Positions 27,828-36,528 of a stretch of 64,000 nucleotides of DNA are shown piece after piece; the stretch's first letter is position 1; every line of letters begins with the position of its first letter. This DNA is from Kineosporia aurantiaca JCM 3230. Its GTDB lineage: Bacteria > Actinomycetota > Actinomycetes > Actinomycetales > Kineosporiaceae. A program made the position numbers and the translations under genes. The stretch covers positions 62,001-126,000 of the forward strand of contig JODP01000008.1 in NCBI GenBank assembly GCA_000719025.1. Direction: 5' to 3'. The notes under the pieces are model-generated. The model saw nothing but the letters and a program-made list of their open reading frames with translations. It ran no database searches and was not told where the DNA came from.

Positions 27828-28496
27828 GTGAAGGACCGCCGGGGTCCGTGGGCCCTGACCGATACTGGCTTCTGCCTGACGGCCGTCCGTGATGCCGATC
27901 CTCTGGATGTTGTTGCAGCGTACGCAGGCAGCCCGAACGCCGGCAAACTGCAGACTCACGCGGAAGCGCTGGATTGGGCAGCAGGAACCTACGGCGAGGT
28001 CCTTGTGCGGATCGGTGTCCTGCCCCCATGGGCCTTCGCTCTGGAACTGACAGGAAGCCGCGGAACACAGCGTCCGTTCCTCGAGGAGCTCAGCGCCCAG
28101 CACGAGGTGGTCTCCTACTTCACCACCGGCGCCATGACCGTGATCCAGCACTTTCGTAACGGCGAGTGCCTGGAGAATTCTGAGATCGGTACTGTCCTGG
28201 CGAACCCCTTTTCGGAGTCGCATTACTTCTTCGACCGTGCCGAGCGCCTGAAACGCAAGAACGGATTGGACAGCCAGGCGGGGTTCTCTGCGGTCGAGGA
28301 ATTCATCGGTGCTCGCATCACCGAGAAACTTCTTCGGGGCCCGCTGCTTTCATTGTACGTGTCAGACCTCCCGCCCGGCCCTGTCCATACGGGACCGCCC
28401 ATCACGATCGGTGGTGATCTCCCTCTGATGCCACTCCTATATGGACACATCGACGAGCCAGGATCCCCTGCGGAGCCAGATTCATCGTCGAGCTGA
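27828..28496 (+). CDS. DUF6461-family protein
   Basis: 222 residues from GTG 27828, chosen for GAAAGG eight bases upstream rather than the longer frame from 27,699. It is soluble and acidic and has the family pattern: a start resembling LTDTGFCLTAVRD, then FALELTGSRG, AMTVIQHFRNGE and FSESHYFFDRAE. Actinomycete proteins of this sort have no known function. There are no neighbours in the same operon. Confidence 0.65.
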   Translation: MKDRRGPWALTDTGFCLTAVRDADPLDVVAAYAGSPNAGKLQTHAEALDWAAGTYGEVLVRIGVLPPWAFALELTGSRGTQRPFLEELSAQHEVVSYFTTGAMTVIQHFRNGECLENSEIGTVLANPFSESHYFFDRAERLKRKNGLDSQAGFSAVEEFIGARITEKLLRGPLLSLYVSDLPPGPVHTGPPITIGGDLPLMPLLYGHIDEPGSPAEPDSSSS

Positions 28497-29035
28497 CCTC
28501 CAGCCCGGCAGTCACCGTAGGGTCCCGGCACAGGCGTGTTCTTCAAGGTCAAGAGCAGTTGGAGTGGGCGTTGGGTATCTGCAGCGGGGTTCGCGGACCG
28601 GTCCCCAACGGGACGGGCCGAGACGGGGAGAGGCCCAGGAGGTTAGTCGGCGTTTGCTGGAACAGGCGGTAGGTGGCGCAACGGAGCCGTAGCACCTGAT
28701 GGCGGGGCGCCGGGCAACTGTCTATTGGTGCACCACTTGGGGACGCGGTGCGAGGTCAGTGACCGCGCATATCCGCAGCTCGGCGCCCCATTACAGCTCC
28801 CGGATCATGCGTTGGAACGACCTGGTCTCCCCACGGCCGTCTTTGAGGCCCGACGATGCGCCTGGATCCGAGGGACGGGCTACCAGGACGCGTGGTGCAT
28901 CTCGCCCTGGTGGCTGCATCCCGTGCTGCCTCACGAGCGGTGAAGGCGCCCTAGATGTCGACGTGGTGTTTCAGGGCCGGGTTTCATCCACTCGGCTCGT
29001 AACTGCTGCAGCTCCGGCGGAGGCGCCATGGTGGC
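28497..29035. other. Intergenic stretch, no confident gene
   Basis: About 540 bp. A 72-residue plus-strand frame at 28725-28943 is possible, but I see no family or ribosome binding site. The rest is empty. Confidence 0.45.
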
Positions 29036-29740
29036 TTAATACAGTTGGCGGCGTAGGTCGTCGCCGGTGGCCATGTCGTTGAGGCGGTCGGCCAGCCGCT
29101 CGTACCGCTGCTGCTCGGTGTGGGTCAGCACAACGTCATTCCCGCTCGTGCGCTGGTTCAGGCGCGGGGCGAGGTGCTCGGCGTCCGGGGTCCAGGCCAG
29201 GTCCAGCAGCCCGGCCAGCCGGGCCACCTGTTCGACCAGAATGCCCAGGGCCGGCACCCCGTCACCAGCCAGATCGGTGATCGATGGCCCGATGAGTGGG
29301 GCAAGTCCGGGCCGGCCCAGGGCCTGCGCGATGGCGCTCAACGTGGCCACATCGCCGTCGTTGACCAGGATCTGCGTGAAGGGGATGTGCTCGTAGTGCT
29401 CGCCCGGGGGCATGTGTCGTGTGCGGGGGTCGCCTGCCGGTGCCAGGAGCCTCCCGTGGGCAGGTGTCTGGTGCTGGGTGTGGCGCAGGGCCATGTACAG
29501 ACGGGCCGTGACCTCGATGCCGTGACCGCCGTGCAGCGGGGCGGGCAGGTCGACGGGATCGTCAGGATCGACCGACCATGCATCCAGCATCAGCAGAACG
29601 ACTTCCAGAGCCCGCAGTGTCATCAACGGGCCGCCGTCCAGGTCAGGGATCAGGACCCGGTGCGCTGCCGTGGGATCGCCGGGTCCGTCGGGTGCTCCCG
29701 ACGGGCCGTCCGGTCGGGGCGGCTGGTCCTCACTGCTCAT
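29036..29740 (-). CDS. Hypothetical protein, 234 aa
   Basis: Soluble protein with a Pro/Gly-rich N-terminus (about 25 residues) and a more regular helical core. Motifs: LRALEVVLLMLDAW, TARLYMALRH and FTQILVNDGDVATLSAIAQALG. It begins with ATG and ends with LRRQLY. I recognise no family. It lies 70 bp after the umuC-like gene on the same strand and may be transcribed from the same SOS-controlled promoter, but no functional link is evident. Confidence 0.55.
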   Translation of the reverse strand: MSSEDQPPRPDGPSGAPDGPGDPTAAHRVLIPDLDGGPLMTLRALEVVLLMLDAWSVDPDDPVDLPAPLHGGHGIEVTARLYMALRHTQHQTPAHGRLLAPAGDPRTRHMPPGEHYEHIPFTQILVNDGDVATLSAIAQALGRPGLAPLIGPSITDLAGDGVPALGILVEQVARLAGLLDLAWTPDAEHLAPRLNQRTSGNDVVLTHTEQQRYERLADRLNDMATGDDLRRQLY

Positions 29741-29810
29741 GCCGGCACCGCCCGTGCAGCATCGGACAGTGTTGCCCGATAACAGATTTCGCCGTGGTCA
29801 TGGTTGGTCC

Positions 29811-31175
29811 TCAGGTCCGGGCCGTCAGGAGCTGGTCCCACTGGGTGGTGGCGGGTGCGGACAGTTGCTCGCGGCGCATCGCCCACACGGGTTCACCGCG
29901 CAGGCCTGCGACGCCGTGAGCCAGGGCACCGGTGCCGAAACGGGCGGTGACCGCATCCAACGCGGCGCCCACACCGGGGCCGGAACGTTCCGGCCCCGTT
30001 GTGCTGGCTGTGCCGGTCGCGCTCCCGGTGCCGGGCGTGGTCTCCAGCCCGAAGAGATCCAGGGGGAGTGCTGGCTGAGACCCGGCCGGGACCAGATCGG
30101 TCAGCAGGATCCCGGCCCGGTTGTAGGGCCGCCCGGCCTCCATCAGCGGCAGCGCCCGGTGGGCGGCGCGGATCACCTCCAGGGGCTGGTCGGTGGCCGG
30201 GGCCAGCCCGGTGCTCCACGTGTGATGACGGGCGTCTGGGCGGTGCGGGCTGGTGCTCATCGTGACGCTCAGCGCGCCCGCAACCAGACCGGCCTCCCGC
30301 AGGCGGGCCACGGCCCGCTGGGCGTACACGGTCAGGACCTGCCGCATCTGCTCGGGCTCCGTGACCGGCTCCCCCATCATCCGGGTGTGCATGACCTGCC
30401 GCCGGGCCGCCGGCTCCCCACCCAGAGGGATGCAGGGCGTTCCGGCCAGCTCGCGGCCAGTGCGCTCCAGCACCACCGACCCGGTGCGGCGCAACATCAT
30501 CGGGTCCGCGCGGGCCAGGTCCAGGGCGCTGCGGATCCCGGCCGCGTTCAGGCGCCGGGCCAGGCGGGACCCGATGCCCCACACCTCCACCACCGGGGTG
30601 ACGGCCAGTAGAGCATCGACCCGGTCACGGCTCCAGGTACTCAGATCCATAAGATTCAGCCGCCGCTGCTTGGCCTCGCGCTGGGCCACCTTCGCCAGCG
30701 TCTTGGTCGCCCCCACACCCGCCGCAGTGGGCAGGCCCGTCCACCGGGCCACCCGCTCGCAGATGGCCACCACCATCGGCCCGGCCCCGCCGACGGCCGC
30801 TGCCGCTCGCGGCGGGAGCGACACGAACAGCTCGTCGATGCTGTAGACCTCGACGTCGGCGGCGAGCGACGAGACCGACGCGACGAGCCGCGAGGCCATG
30901 TCCCCGTACAGCTCATAGTTGCTCGACCTCGCCACCACTCCGCCAAAGCGCGGATCGCGCTGCACCTGGAACCAGGGCTGGCCCATCGAGACCCCCAGCA
31001 GCTTGGCCTCCCCGCTCCGGGCGATCACGCACCCGTCGTTGTTGCTCAGCACCACCACCGGCCGGCCCACCAAGGACGGGTCGATCACGCGCTCGCACGA
31101 GACGTACATCGAGCGCACATCCACCAGGGCCACATGAGGCGTGCGGGCGCCGGCCGTGACGTCCGCGGCGTTCAT
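29811..31175 (-). CDS. umuC: UmuC-like Y-family DNA polymerase
   Basis: 454 residues. The catalytic N-terminus has VDVRSMYVSCERV, then NNDGCVIARS and YSIDELF (SIDE motif), all UmuC signatures. An HhH-like thumb follows, and near residue 375 QPALPLDLF matches a beta-clamp-binding motif. It performs error-prone translesion synthesis after damage. ATG overlaps the stop of the UmuD-like gene upstream (ATGA). The start of the pair lies on a LexA box, so DNA damage should induce it. Confidence 0.88.
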   Translation of the reverse strand: MNAADVTAGARTPHVALVDVRSMYVSCERVIDPSLVGRPVVVLSNNDGCVIARSGEAKLLGVSMGQPWFQVQRDPRFGGVVARSSNYELYGDMASRLVASVSSLAADVEVYSIDELFVSLPPRAAAAVGGAGPMVVAICERVARWTGLPTAAGVGATKTLAKVAQREAKQRRLNLMDLSTWSRDRVDALLAVTPVVEVWGIGSRLARRLNAAGIRSALDLARADPMMLRRTGSVVLERTGRELAGTPCIPLGGEPAARRQVMHTRMMGEPVTEPEQMRQVLTVYAQRAVARLREAGLVAGALSVTMSTSPHRPDARHHTWSTGLAPATDQPLEVIRAAHRALPLMEAGRPYNRAGILLTDLVPAGSQPALPLDLFGLETTPGTGSATGTASTTGPERSGPGVGAALDAVTARFGTGALAHGVAGLRGEPVWAMRREQLSAPATTQWDQLLTART

Positions 31176-31852
31176 GCGGCACTCCCACCCGATCGGCCAG
31201 CGCCAGAGCCCGGACCTGAAAGGCGTTCAGCCCGGCCAGTCCGGCCGGCCTGCCGAGGGTGGCTCGGTCGGTCGTTCCGACTGTTAGGGCTGGCCTGGGA
31301 TGCGTGGGCGGCTGGCTCGGCTCGCAGGTGATGGATCGCGTACCGGGCAACACCGAAGAAGACACTGTCGGAGACGATCGGCAGCACGAAGTCGTCGGTG
31401 GCCAGGCACCAGCCGTCGCCGCCGCTCCAGGAACTCCGTCCCGCGCCAGGGCTCTCCTGCCCCGGTGCAGCCTCCGGACCGGGACCGGCGCCGTGCTGGC
31501 GGGCCCCATCACCGTCGATCATCTCGTGGGTCTGGCCCAGCTGATGGGTTTGATGCAGCTGCTGCTCGACCGCTTCGGGCGGCAGGAGGCGGCCGACGCG
31601 GTGATGACCCTCGACCGCCACCACCACGACGTGCCCAGCGCGAGGGTCCAGCGCACGGTCCACCACCAGCTCGTCCCCGTCCAGGATCCCGCTCGAGCGC
31701 AGGCCGTCACCCTCCACCCGGAGCACGAACGTCGCGCCGGGGTTGCTGATCAGTGCCCGGTCCAGGCTGACCGGACCACGGCCGTAGTCCTGCGCCGGCG
31801 ATGGGAATGACGACGTCGGACGGGCTTGCAACCCAGGCTGTTCATCGAACAT
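31172..31852 (-). CDS. UmuD-like protein lacking the protease dyad
   Basis: 226 residues. Residues 16-90 align with UmuD: FPSPAQDY, then ATFVLRVEGDGL, DGDELVVDRA and VVAVEGHHRVGRLL. In UmuD the nucleophile is the Ser of GDSM and the base is the Lys of VKKL; here they are Gly (residue 50) and Gly (residue 87). The usual Cys-Gly cleavage site before FPSPA is also absent. After about residue 90 a low-complexity insertion of 55-60 residues precedes a recognisable end (FFGVARYAIHHL). It may be a ready-made UmuD'-like partner for the polymerase encoded by the overlapping downstream gene. ATG 31852 lies inside the SOS box, so the true start could be further in. Confidence 0.65.
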   Translation of the reverse strand: MFDEQPGLQARPTSSFPSPAQDYGRGPVSLDRALISNPGATFVLRVEGDGLRSSGILDGDELVVDRALDPRAGHVVVVAVEGHHRVGRLLPPEAVEQQLHQTHQLGQTHEMIDGDGARQHGAGPGPEAAPGQESPGAGRSSWSGGDGWCLATDDFVLPIVSDSVFFGVARYAIHHLRAEPAAHASQASPNSRNDRPSHPRQAGRTGRAERLSGPGSGAGRSGGSAA

Positions 31853-31860
31853 GTGTTCGA
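31845..31860. promoter_or_regulatory. SOS box (LexA-binding site)
   Basis: TCGAAC-N4-GTTCGA, a perfect 16-bp palindrome of the kind LexA binds in Gram-positive bacteria (CGAACRNRYGTTYG). It overlaps the ATG of the UmuD-like gene, so LexA would block the promoter or translation start. Confidence 0.85.
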
Positions 31861-31922
31861 TAATGGCATGCGGACCGGGTTAATCGCATCCCGCGACGGC
31901 TCGGCAAAATCCGCGCATTTTC

Positions 31923-32260
31923 ATGTCACAGAGTGGCAAATCGAGCGGAAGGCGATGCTGCCGGCCACCCCGTAAAACGAAGCGCAGACAGGGTCAAGCG
32001 GCGCTCGCCCGAACGTGCTGTGGGCGTGCAGCGCTCATGGACGTCGAGAAGGACGAGATCGACGCAGATCGGCGCCCTGGAACGCCACCCCATGGGAGGG
32101 GGGAGCCAGCCGTATTACGGCGGGAGAACGCTGAGCTGAAACCAGCGAACGAGATCTCAAGACAGCGTCTGTGCTTTTGCCGGCGGCGAAGATCGCGCGC
32201 CGCTTGCAGTGTGATCATCACCTACATCGATGAGCACAAGGACCAATCAGAATGCTCCGT
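31923..32260 (+). pseudogene. Remnant of an IS3-family transposase (OrfA region)
   Basis: Scraps of IS3-type OrfA on one strand in shifted frames: VEKDEIDADRRPGTPP (compare VRQAEVDAGRRPGT), ENAELKPANEI (the leucine-zipper segment ENAELRRANEI) and IITYIDEHKDQ (compare FIDEHRDRF). OrfB is absent and no terminal repeats are seen. It lies at the edge of a run of broken genes. Confidence 0.6.
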
Positions 32261-32289
32261 TACAGGGAGGATCACGGCGGCGACTGCCG

Positions 32290-32750
32290 GGCGGATGGTG
32301 ACGATTTCAGACGTCTGGCTAGTGGTGCTGTCAGGTCGCGCAGATGGATGCAGGTGTCGACGAAAGATCCCATGGGGCCTACCCGTGGCGGGTTCAGCTT
32401 CATGTCGGCCCGCTCACGCAGGATGCGGATCAGCTCGGGCGAGGACGACGGGCGATGCTGCGGGTGATGTGGTCCACCGTCCGGTCGGTGTCACCGCGGT
32501 ACCGCAGGGCCGTCAGGAAGACGTGGGCGAAGCTGGTCAGGACGGGCTGCACGAGGTGAGCAGCCATCTCCGGGACCCTCCAGCCCGGGCACAGGGTGGG
32601 CGTGCACCACTGGACCTCGTCCAGGGAGTCCAGGATGTCCGCCAGCATGAGGCGGTTGGCCGTGGTGAGGGCGTATATCTCTGCGTGCGTCTCAGCTTCC
32701 AACGGTTTGCTCTCCCCGAGGTGAAGGTCTGGGCAGCGCTCGGACGGCAC
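32290..32750 (-). pseudogene. Mycothiol-dependent maleylpyruvate isomerase family protein, frameshifted
   Basis: The N-terminal frame (from 32750) has the DinB-like helix pattern LADILDSLDEVQWCTPTLCPGWRVPEMAAHL, with W and H metal-site residues of the MDMPI_N family. It ends early in RRPRPS. One base later the sense continues in another frame as PELIRILRERAD, then DTCIHLRDL, the DxxxHxxD region conserved in the family. A one-base indel near 32,440 explains both parts. It starts 12 bp after the MarR stop, so the two were one operon. Confidence 0.7.
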
Positions 32751-32762
32751 GGACGGCCTGTA

Positions 32763-33206
32763 CTACTGCCCGGTCCGCAGTGTCTGCACCCGGTTCCGGA
32801 CGTCCCGGTTGAGGGCGGTCAGCACCATGGCCGCTGTTTGCAGCTGTTCATCGGTGCGCTCCACGGCCATGCGATCGCCGAGCTGCGCCAGTTCGTGTCT
32901 GCGGATGCGGTCGCACAAATCGCGTCCTGGCTCGGTAATGGCGATCAGCACCGAGCGCTGATGCCCGGGGTTCGGCCGTGTCTGAACCAGGGACAGGGCA
33001 CACAAATCGTTCACATGCCGCTGCACACCCTGCCGGGCCAGGTCCAGGCGCTCGGCGATGGCGGGCACCGGCATGGGACCGACGTCAGCCACGATGCCCA
33101 GGACCGCGCGCATGCCTACGCTCACCCCCTCAGGCCGCCACATCAGCTCGACCGCCCGGGCCGAGTTCAGGACTAAAGGACGTACCTGATCCAACACCTC
33201 AAGCAC
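32763..33206 (-). CDS. MarR-family transcriptional regulator
   Basis: 147 residues with a winged-helix core (about residues 30-100): VGPMPVPAIAERLDLARQGVQRHVNDL, then LVQTRPNPGHQRSVLIAITEPG. It precedes the broken isomerase gene by 12 bp on the same strand and presumably controlled it. It still looks intact, although its target is gone. Confidence 0.8.
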   Translation of the reverse strand: MLEVLDQVRPLVLNSARAVELMWRPEGVSVGMRAVLGIVADVGPMPVPAIAERLDLARQGVQRHVNDLCALSLVQTRPNPGHQRSVLIAITEPGRDLCDRIRRHELAQLGDRMAVERTDEQLQTAAMVLTALNRDVRNRVQTLRTGQ

Positions 33207-33273
33207 GAGTTTCCCGCGGACATCTACGGTGGTGGGAACGCCAGGGCGGAGTCTCGACAGGACAACAATGGTG

Positions 33274-33702
33274 TCATATTGAGGTACGTTCGACCAGTGC
33301 TACTCGGCTGCAGAAGAGGTGGCGCCGGGCCGCCTTTGGCGCTGCGGATCCGCTGATGGAGATCAGGCGAGCAGCTTCTGGCTCACGTCCACCGTTGGCC
33401 CGCCCGGTGATGCCGTAACAAGCACCTGGAACAGCGATGACGTCGAACAGCAGGTTCGTCGGGGTGATCGCCGGGCTCGGCACCTGCAACACGTCCAGCT
33501 GCACCGGCAGCAAAAACACCACGCCGGACACCCCAACCGGGGACGTCACCATGGACAACACCAGGCCCGCAACGACACACACCGCAGCCATCGACCAGGA
33601 CACCGCCTGGGCCGTACCGGGCCAGTGGACGACGGACGCGGGCGCGAACTTCATGGCGGCCGCGTCCACGACGCACGCCGAGGTAATGAAGACTTTCAAC
33701 AC
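33274..33702 (-). pseudogene. TSUP (TauE/SafE-like) permease fragment
   Basis: The segment LVLSMVTSPVGVSGVVFLLPVQLDVL, then PSPAITPTNLLFDVIAVPGA matches the first helices of a TSUP-family permease, where GVSGAVFLLP and TPTNLLYN are standard. A full protein has about 250-300 residues; here about 140 remain and the last 50 are unrelated Arg/Ala-rich translation. No partner gene is seen. Confidence 0.6.
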
Positions 33703-33727
33703 TGATCCGCAGGGCCGGCGGTAGCGG

Positions 33728-34153
33728 TCAGAACCCGCGAAAGATACCGCCCGGTGGGACCGATTCGGCGAATTCGAAGAAATCCATATTGGCCAGCGAC
33801 AGGTTGTTCTCGATCGACTGGACCGTCCGCGGGGTACACCGGAACGAGGGATGCGCGTCCTGCTCGTGTAAGTCGACCACCAGCAGCGGACTGTCCGTGA
33901 CGAGCATGGTCAGCGAGTCGGCGACGAAGAGCACCGGATGCCCGTATTCGCCGGGATACGCCAGCCGAAGAGTCTCTGCCCAGGTAATCGCGTCGAGTGC
34001 CGCCGCGCTGCGGTCCTCCACGAGCTCGACGTCGGCGAGAAAACCATCCTCGGTCGGGCTGATGATCTCCGGCCACACCTCCTTCCAGATCTCGTCCTCG
34101 CCGAAGTCAATACGGACCACGGGGACCAGGGACGTATCGGGCACCTTCCTCAT
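33728..34153 (-). CDS. DUF6924-like protein
   Basis: 141 residues, acidic and soluble, beginning MRKVPDTSLVPVVRIDFGED and ending SVPPGGIFRGF. The pattern (VVRIDFxxDxxW, LFVADSLTM, then a FRCTPRTVQSIENNLSLANMDFFEF stretch) is what I associate with DUF6924 proteins of actinomycetes. Function is unknown. It stands alone. Confidence 0.6.
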   Translation of the reverse strand: MRKVPDTSLVPVVRIDFGEDEIWKEVWPEIISPTEDGFLADVELVEDRSAAALDAITWAETLRLAYPGEYGHPVLFVADSLTMLVTDSPLLVVDLHEQDAHPSFRCTPRTVQSIENNLSLANMDFFEFAESVPPGGIFRGF

Positions 34154-34453
34154 GATCGAACTTTAACCATCGCCTCCAACCGTGGCGGTACCGGCCGTTC
34201 TTGCCCGTGGTCATCGTCTTCAACGTCCAACCGGGCAGCACCTGGATCTACCCGGGCCATGAACTGCCGACCATCCGCCGCCGATCCTCCGGATACCTCA
34301 GACCACTACCTTGATCAACGGGCCACCCACCTGTCCTGAGCACAGACCTGACCCCGTACTTAGGTTGGATTGGACGGTGGGACTGGACTCGGGAGCGGAA
34401 GGCTACGTCCGGCGCTCAGGTGATCGGCCTCGCGTATACGCGATTATGCAGCC
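34154..34453. other. Intergenic stretch with a possible fragment
   Basis: About 300 bp. At 34,190-34,320 on the plus strand a frame reads VVIVFNVQPGSTWIYPGHELP and stops. It looks like the end of a lost gene, but I cannot name it. Confidence 0.35.
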
Positions 34454-34699
34454 ATGAGCCTTGATCGCCAGGTTGTTATGCAGTTGTCCTACGCAGAGAT
34501 CGTCGTGCTCTTCGAACTACTGCACCGCTGGGAGGAAGACGGGACGATCGATGCTCTGCCCTACGTCGATACCGCCGAGCAGCGCGCCATGTGGAACCTG
34601 ACGGCTGCTCTGGAGCCCCTCATGGACGATGCCTTCAGTCCTGAGTACGCGGCCGTCGTGCAGGCGGCCCGAGATTCACTTCGAGATTCGATCTCGTGA
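34454..34699 (+). CDS. Small hypothetical protein, 81 aa
   Basis: Acidic helical protein (VMQLSYAEIVVLFELLHRW, then WNLTAALEPLMDDAF). Coding-like composition and a clear ATG make it more credible than its neighbours. It has no membrane segment, signal or recognised domain. Isolated. Confidence 0.5.
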   Translation: MSLDRQVVMQLSYAEIVVLFELLHRWEEDGTIDALPYVDTAEQRAMWNLTAALEPLMDDAFSPEYAAVVQAARDSLRDSIS

Positions 34700-35032
34700 A
34701 CGGGGCACCGGGCGACAGCCCGGCGCCGACATGCACGACCTGGAGAAGTCGATCTTCGGCGTCTACCCGGCCAGCATCGGGATCTACCAGGGCATGGGAA
34801 CGACTCCACGCTCGGCCAGGAACGGCCGGCGGTCACGCTTGACCGGCTCACCTGCTAGGACGGCGGCGCCCACCTTCCAACGGATGGCGCTGCCGCCGTC
34901 CCGCTTCCGCTCCTTAATCCGCGGACTCACGGCGATCACTGCGGAATACTGTCGCTGACCTGCGGTTGCGCCGCGTCCTTTGTCTGACATTGGTGGGCTG
35001 GTCCCGTAGGCATCACCGCTACGGTGATCGGC
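34700..35032. other. Intergenic stretch with a hairpin
   Basis: No gene recognised. An inverted repeat of 10 bp (GGACGGCGGC at 34858-34867 and GCCGCCGTCC at 34892-34901) with a 24-nt loop could act as a weak terminator or be incidental. Confidence 0.4.
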
Positions 35033-35461
35033 ATGATGACAAAGCTAATCCGTGGCCATCAGAACACGAGGTCACTGCCGGTTTTGGCAGCAGCCTTGAG
35101 TGTGGCGGGCCTTCTTGCTGGTTGTTCGGTCGAGAGTCCAGCTCAGCGTGCAGTCGGCAATGCGGCTCGGTCGGGGTCGACAGCCGCCGGGCGACTGAGC
35201 GAGGAGGCCGTGGGATCCCGGATCTCATCTCAGTATGCGCAGGTAACCGGTGTGGTCGAGGGCACCTCGCCCCAAGACATTGACTGGACAATGACCACGT
35301 CACTTCCGGTCGACAAAAAGGGGGCCCAAACGACGGCAGTAGGCATCTGCCGGGCTCTACGCCTGGTCACCGGGCCAGGTACCTCACTGGACGTGCGTGC
35401 GCTCAACGGGGTCAGCCTGGCCGGCGCGGACGCGAATATTGATTGCGGACCGACTAACTGA
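35033..35461 (+). CDS. Small secreted lipoprotein
   Basis: 142 residues from ATG 35033 (GTG 35024 is also possible). A lipoprotein signal (SLPVLAAALSVAGLLAGC) puts the modified Cys at about residue 31 of the shorter form. The mature part of about 110 residues contains two cysteines (GICRAL, IDCGPTN), perhaps disulfide-linked. No family is recognised. Expected on the outer face of the membrane. Confidence 0.6.
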   Translation: MMTKLIRGHQNTRSLPVLAAALSVAGLLAGCSVESPAQRAVGNAARSGSTAAGRLSEEAVGSRISSQYAQVTGVVEGTSPQDIDWTMTTSLPVDKKGAQTTAVGICRALRLVTGPGTSLDVRALNGVSLAGADANIDCGPTN

Positions 35462-35504
35462 CCGCAAGTCGGACGCCTTGGGCCACTAACGGTTCTGAGG
35501 AAGT

Positions 35505-35830
35505 TCAATCCTTGCTCGAAAGCGGAACCGCGCTCAGAGTGTTTCCGGGTATCGGTCCCACCGGCGTTCGCCCGGGATCCGGTTCCTGCACGGACCGGGG
35601 GCTTGGGCTCGGCAGGTCAACCGTTCGCATGCCGTCGTGCAGGAGCTTCAGCGCCTTGCCGTAGTCCAGGGGTGAGGTCTCGGGTGTCACGGGCTCGTAG
35701 TAGGTCCACGTCGGCCGGCAGGTCAAGTGAGACAACGACGGACAGCGCAGCTGCTATCGCACGCGTGACGTCGGACCTGTCGACTCCCGAATCGTGAGTT
35801 TCAATGCGTCCTTTGAACGCTGCGACGTTG
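35505..35830 (-). pseudogene. Aminoglycoside-phosphotransferase-like kinase remnant
   Basis: Near the minus-strand end the frame reads WTYYEPVTPETS, then DYGKALKLLHDGMR. It resembles the hinge/C-lobe entry of APH-family kinases (TFWxYYEP, then LARLHAGMR). Upstream in another frame SDVTRAIAAALSVV and SLDLPAD recall the N-terminal segment. The middle and the catalytic loop are missing, so a deletion with a frameshift joined the two. Remnant only. Confidence 0.5.
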
Positions 35831-36080
35831 CCAACGACAGCAGGGCCGGGCAGCCCTCGCCTCGATCACCACAAAAGGTGCACCACCCAACCTATGCCTA
35901 TCGGCAGGTACGGACGTGGGTGAGCTCGAGACCGGACCCCGATAAAAGCGCGCCGGTGCGCCTGGACGGGCGCGCCTGACCGGTTTGCCCTAATCTTCCA
36001 AATGGTGAGGAGGGCCAAGCAAGCGCTCTCGCACCGGCCTGCCGGCGGTCTTTCTGCCGAGCGCACCCAGGGAGCACCTC

Positions 36081-36383
36081 ATGACTGACTACTCGACCAC
36101 GTCTGCGTCCTCAACGGCCGATGACTACCGGGCGCCTCGCCGCCTCAGTACCGAGACCAAGGCCTCGACCAAGACGACCGAGCTGATCGTCTACATCGTG
36201 GCCGTTCTCGCGGTGGCCATCACCGCAATGGTCGTAGGTAGCAGCGACCTGGCCAATGGCGGCCAGACCCCAGACCCGTTCAGCGCCAACGACGCGCTGC
36301 GCTACATCACCTACTTGACCATCGGGTACATGCTGGCTCGGGGCCTGGCCAAGTCGGGTAGCCGCGACAACTACGACGCCTGA
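36081..36383 (+). CDS. Small membrane protein, 100 aa
   Basis: The first 35 residues are hydrophilic and Thr/Ser-rich. A hydrophobic helix follows (LIVYIVAVLAVAITAMVVG, about residues 37-55), then a loop and a second, weaker segment (ITYLTIGYMLARGLA). Both ends are probably cytoplasmic. A strong intrinsic terminator lies 44 bp after the stop, so it is a single-gene transcript. Function unknown. Confidence 0.65.
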   Translation: MTDYSTTSASSTADDYRAPRRLSTETKASTKTTELIVYIVAVLAVAITAMVVGSSDLANGGQTPDPFSANDALRYITYLTIGYMLARGLAKSGSRDNYDA

Positions 36384-36426
36384 TCTGCTCCTCACCGCCC
36401 ATGACCGGTGAGTGGCTGGACCAGTG

Positions 36427-36458
36427 AATCCCCGGAGACCGCCCTCTCCGGGGATTTT
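36427..36458 (+). terminator. Rho-independent terminator
   Basis: Perfect 12-bp stem (AATCCCCGGAGA/TCTCCGGGGATT) with a 6-nt loop, followed by TTTTC. It lies just downstream of the 100-residue membrane protein gene. Confidence 0.85.
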
Positions 36459-36528
36459 CGCTGTCCCAGTCTCAAGGTGATCAACCGTGATCTGCCTGCA
36501 CGTGCGTCACCTTTGTGAACGCCGATGC

